From positions 738,397 to 802,396 of the forward strand of contig NZ_LFXA01000018.1 in assembly GCF_001187435.1 (NCBI RefSeq): a stretch of 64,000 nucleotides of DNA, in the 5' to 3' direction. Each line of letters starts with the position of its first letter. The first letter of the stretch is position 1. The notes under the pieces were generated by a model. The model worked only from the letters and a program-made list of their open reading frames with translations. It searched no databases and was not told the DNA's origin. The DNA comes from Streptomyces caatingaensis. GTDB lineage: Bacteria; Actinomycetota; Actinomycetes; Streptomycetales; Streptomycetaceae. Positions 61,270 through 64,000 of this stretch are shown one piece after another. The position numbers and the translations under genes are program-made.

Positions 61270-62784
61270 GTGAGCGAGCGCCCCCTGAACGACGACAGCG
61301 AGAACCCCGACCGGTTCGAGGAGATCGTCGAAGCCGAGACCGACAGAGACCCCGACCTGGCGGTGATCGAGGCCGGCAGCCGTACCCTGCGCGCCCAGGC
61401 CGGGCCGTCCCAGGGCGACGGCGTCCCCGCCCGCCCCGCCGACCCGGAGGTCGACCGGGCCCTGCGCGAGGTGGAGGCGGAGCTCGCCGGCCGCTGGGGC
61501 GAGACCAAGCTCGACCCGTCGCTGGTGCGCATCCAGGGCCTGCTCGACATCCTGGGGCACCCCGAGCGTGCCTACCCCTCCATCCACATCACCGGCACCA
61601 ACGGCAAGACCAGCACCGCCCGCATGATCGAGGCCCTGCTGGCCGCCTTCGACCTGCGCACCGGCCGCTACACCAGCCCGCACGTCCAGTCCGTCACCGA
61701 GCGGATCAGCCTGGACGGGGCGCCGATCGACGCCGAGCGCTTCATCGAGACGTACCGCGACATCGAGCCGTACGTGCGCATGGTCGACGAGCGCGAGGAG
61801 TACCGCCTCTCCTTCTTCGAGGTCGTCACCGGCATGGCCTTCGCGGCCTTCGCCGACGCCCCGGTGGACGTCGCGGTGGTCGAGGTCGGCATGGGCGGCA
61901 CCTGGGACGCGACCAACGTCGTCGACGGCACCGTCGCCGTGGTCACCCCGATCGCCCTCGACCACACCGACCGCCTCGGCTCGACCCCCGGCGAGATCGC
62001 CCTGGAGAAGGCCGGGATCATCAAGCAGGACGCCACCGTCGTCCTGGCCCAGCAGCCGGTGGACGCCGCCCAGGCGCTGCTCAAGCGCGCGGTCGAGGTG
62101 GACGCGACGGTGGCCCGCGAGGGCATGGAGTTCGGCGTCGTCTCCCGCGAGGTGGCCGTCGGCGGCCAGCTGCTGACCCTGCGCGGGCTGGGCGGCGAGT
62201 ACCCCGAGATCTTCCTCCCGCTGCACGGCGCCCACCAGGCGCACAACGCGGCCGTGGCGCTCGCCGCCGTCGAGGCGTTCTTCGGCATCGGCGCCCAGCA
62301 CGCCCGCACCCTCGACCTCGACGTCGTCCGGCGCGCGTTCGCCTCGGTGACCTCGCCGGGCCGGCTGGAGGTCGTGCGCCGCAGCCCCACCGTCGTGCTG
62401 GACGCCGCGCACAACCCGGCCGGCGCCCGCGCCGCCGCCGAGTCGATCGGCGAGGCCTTCGGCTTCAGCCGGCTGATCGGCGTGGTGGGCGCCAGCGACG
62501 GCAAGGACGTCCGCGGCATGCTGGAGGCCTTCGAGCCGGTCTTCGCCGAGGTCGTCGTCACCCGCAACTCCAGCGACCGGGCCATGGACGTGGACGCGCT
62601 CGCCGCGCTCGCCGTCGAGGTCTTCGGCGAGGAGCGGGTGCAGGTCGAACCCCGCCTGGACGACGCCCTGGAGGCGGCCGTCACCCTCGCCGAGGAGGAG
62701 GGCGAGTACGCGGGGGCCGGTGTACTGGTGACCGGATCGGTCATCACCGTGGGAGAGGCCCGGCTGCTGCTGGGGAGGAGCTGA
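61270..62784 (+). CDS. folC: Folylpolyglutamate synthase / dihydrofolate synthase
   Basis: 504-residue bifunctional Mur-ligase-fold enzyme adding glutamate to dihydropteroate and folates. GTG 61270, leaderless. ATP-binding ITGTNGKTSTARMIEALL, then TSPHVQSVTERISLDG, FFEVVTGMAFAAFAD, VEVGMGGTWDATNVV, ALDHTDRLGSTPGEIALEKAGIIK and C-terminal VLDAAHNPAGA. The acidic N-terminal ~70 residues are longer than in E. coli FolC, as usual for Streptomyces. It ends 3 bases before the DUF4233 gene. Confidence 0.96.
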   Translation: MSERPLNDDSENPDRFEEIVEAETDRDPDLAVIEAGSRTLRAQAGPSQGDGVPARPADPEVDRALREVEAELAGRWGETKLDPSLVRIQGLLDILGHPERAYPSIHITGTNGKTSTARMIEALLAAFDLRTGRYTSPHVQSVTERISLDGAPIDAERFIETYRDIEPYVRMVDEREEYRLSFFEVVTGMAFAAFADAPVDVAVVEVGMGGTWDATNVVDGTVAVVTPIALDHTDRLGSTPGEIALEKAGIIKQDATVVLAQQPVDAAQALLKRAVEVDATVAREGMEFGVVSREVAVGGQLLTLRGLGGEYPEIFLPLHGAHQAHNAAVALAAVEAFFGIGAQHARTLDLDVVRRAFASVTSPGRLEVVRRSPTVVLDAAHNPAGARAAAESIGEAFGFSRLIGVVGASDGKDVRGMLEAFEPVFAEVVVTRNSSDRAMDVDALAALAVEVFGEERVQVEPRLDDALEAAVTLAEEEGEYAGAGVLVTGSVITVGEARLLLGRS

Positions 62785-62787
62785 CAC

Positions 62788-63138
62788 ATGCGGACGCTGT
62801 GCGCGAGCACTCTGATCGGTGAATTCTTCATCATCGGCTTCGCGGGGCTGGTGGCCATGAAGTCGCCCGACCTGACGGCCGGCACGGTCTGGACGGTCAG
62901 CGGCATCGCGATGGTGCTCAGCGTCCTGCTCTGCGGCGTGATCACTCGTCCCGGTGGCGTGCTGCTGGGCTGGGTCTTCCAGCTCGGCCTGATCGCCAGC
63001 GGCTTCGTCGTGCCGACGATGTTCTTCCTCGGGGCCGCCTTCGCCGGGCTGTGGTGGGCGTCGGTGCACTACGGCCGGAAGATCGACGAGGCCAAGGCGC
63101 GGTTCGCCGCGGCGGAGGCCGAGGCGGCCAAGGGCTAG
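62788..63138 (+). CDS. DUF4233 membrane protein
   Basis: 116 residues, four membrane helices (LIGEFFIIGFAGLVAM, VWTVSGIAMVLSVLLCGVI, LLGWVFQLGLIASGFVVP, TMFFLGAAFAGLWWAS) with a basic/alanine tail. DUF4233 proteins almost always follow folC in actinomycetes; function unknown. ATG 62788 comes 4 bases after the folC stop, so translation is likely coupled. Confidence 0.9.
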   Translation: MRTLCASTLIGEFFIIGFAGLVAMKSPDLTAGTVWTVSGIAMVLSVLLCGVITRPGGVLLGWVFQLGLIASGFVVPTMFFLGAAFAGLWWASVHYGRKIDEAKARFAAAEAEAAKG

Positions 63139-63170
63139 GGGGCGTCGGCGGCGCCGCTCCGGCGCCCCTG

Positions 63171-63176
63171 TACCCT
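63171..63176 (+). promoter_or_regulatory. -10 element of ndk promoter
   Basis: TACCCT about 50 bases before the ndk start. Confidence 0.5.
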
Positions 63177-63225
63177 CTGGCCCCACACACCCGATCGTCC
63201 GCACGGACCCGCAAGGAGCCGCAGT

Positions 63226-63639
63226 ATGAGCCAGCGCACCCTCGTCCTCCTCAAGCCGGACGCCGTCGCGCGCAAGCTCGTGGGCGAGATCGTCGCCCGC
63301 ATCGAGCGCAAGGCGAACTGGACGATCAGCGCGCTGGAGCTGCGCACCCTGGACCGCACTGTCCTCGAACAGCACTATGCCGAGCACGTCGGCCGCGACT
63401 TCTACGAGCCGCTGATGGCCTTCATGTCGTCAGGCCCGGTCGTGGCGATGGTCGTCGAGGGCGAGCGAGTGATCGAGGGCGTGCGGGCGCTGGCGGGGCC
63501 GACCGACCCGATTTCGGCCGCTCCCGGTTCCATCCGTGGTGACTTCGGCACCATCACGCGCGAGAACCTCATCCACGCCTCGGACTCGGAGGAGTCCGCC
63601 GAGCGTGAAATCAAGATTTTCTTCCCGGGCCTGGTCTGA
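63226..63639 (+). CDS. ndk: Nucleoside-diphosphate kinase
   Basis: 137 residues, transferring the gamma phosphate of NTPs between nucleotides through phosphohistidine H117 (NLIHASDS). ATG 63226 with AAGGAG 9 nt upstream. LVLLKPDAVARKLVGEIVARIE, HYAEHVGRDFYEPLMAFMSSGPVVAMV and RGDFG complete the nucleotide site. Followed by a perfect intrinsic-type hairpin. Confidence 0.97.
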   Translation: MSQRTLVLLKPDAVARKLVGEIVARIERKANWTISALELRTLDRTVLEQHYAEHVGRDFYEPLMAFMSSGPVVAMVVEGERVIEGVRALAGPTDPISAAPGSIRGDFGTITRENLIHASDSEESAEREIKIFFPGLV

Positions 63640-63671
63640 TCCCGGGTCACGCAAGCACCCATTCTGATCAG

Positions 63672-63699
63672 GGGCGACCGATTTCTTTGTCGGTCGCCC
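63672..63699 (+). terminator. Terminator of ndk
   Basis: Perfect 10-bp stem (63672-63681 with 63690-63699), T-rich 8-base loop. Confidence 0.85.
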
Positions 63700-63924
63700 T
63701 CTGACATATGCGCCCCGAACGGGGGAACCTCTCACTCCGACACGACGTCACCATTACAGAGGCGAGCTTGTGTTCCGCCGACAATGGCGGAGCAGCTGTC
63801 GCGTCGCTTTCTGTCCGGCGAGACTACGATGAGAGCTTCCGCGCCCCGCAGCGCACCACCTGCCGACCTCAAGTAAGCAATCGCTCCAGCTGGGAAGGCC
63901 AGACGTATCCTCATGGGGAACAAC

Positions 63925-64000
63925 ATGTCGTTCATCGGCCGTGACATGGCTGTCGACCTCGGGACCGCCAACACGCTGGTGTACGTCAGAGGCGCGGGAT
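63925..64000 (+). CDS. mreB: Rod shape-determining protein MreB, 5' end only
   Basis: First 25 codons of the bacterial actin MreB, which in Streptomyces protects spore-wall synthesis. ATG 63925 (MSFIGRDMAVDLGTANTLVYV) with GGGGA 4 nt upstream; ATG 63913 would add MGNN. VDLGTANTLVYV is the phosphate-1 loop of the actin fold. The gene runs past the window end; the mreC/mreD cluster is expected beyond. The 285-base gap after ndk presumably contains its promoters. Confidence 0.93.
   Translation, partial: MSFIGRDMAVDLGTANTLVYVRGAG

Overview
The window is about 72% G+C with strong third-position G/C bias. Starts are GTG or ATG, several probably leaderless, with GGAGG-type ribosome sites elsewhere. 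The gene set tig-clpP1-clpP2-clpX, valS, folC-DUF4233-ndk-mreB, an Fe-type sodF with a nickel-responsive Nur box, bioY, two M1 aminopeptidases and asd points to a Streptomyces (or very close relative) chromosomal core arm. I see no insertion sequence, integrase, CRISPR array or phage module.

Layout. 1-10.5 kb: a mechanosensitive channel (cut by the window edge), an HNH endonuclease, a small zinc-ribbon protein, a secreted GH84 hexosaminidase, malQ with a coupled small membrane protein, and aminopeptidase N copy 1. 10.7-17.5 kb: asd, a large secreted subtilase and a Tat-exported metallophosphoesterase. 18.2-26.8 kb: an accessory secreted system with an ALF-repeat/AbfB protein, two ricin-type lectins, an ALF/coiled-coil protein, a giant ALF-repeat alanine-rich coiled-coil polymorphic toxin (frameshifted here) and a SUFU-like immunity gene. 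26.8-44 kb: a DUF559-like protein, aminopeptidase N copy 2, a DsbA-family protein, sodF, three paralogous amino-acid permeases, bioY, an Uma2 relic, rpiB, an Nei-type glycosylase, a PP2C phosphatase, an acyltransferase and two tRNAs (Gly-TCC, Pro-TGG). 44-49 kb: trigger factor and the Clp protease genes with a ClgR box. 49-55 kb: an ATP-grasp-like protein, two paralogous proline-rich membrane proteins and valS. 55-61 kb: a probable exopolysaccharide cluster (GT87-like membrane protein, processive GT2, UDP-GlcNAc 2-epimerase) next to a two-component system. 61-64 kb: folC, a DUF4233 protein, ndk and the start of mreB.

How the genes work together. Tig, ClpP1, ClpP2 and ClpX form the folding/proteolysis module, and a GTTCGC-N5-GCG ClgR site precedes clpP1. 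The epimerase could supply UDP-ManNAc to the cellulose-synthase-like transferase, with the adjacent response regulator/PAS kinase as candidate regulators. The most interesting region is 18.2-26.8 kb. Its parts (ALF repeats, lectins, long coiled-coil stalk, C-terminal toxin, immunity protein) are those of the Streptomyces umbrella toxin particles (UmbA/UmbB/UmbC). Here the ALF repeats are spread over three separate secreted proteins, and stand-alone lectins take the place of a trypsin-lectin fusion. I infer a divergent or split umbrella-like system.
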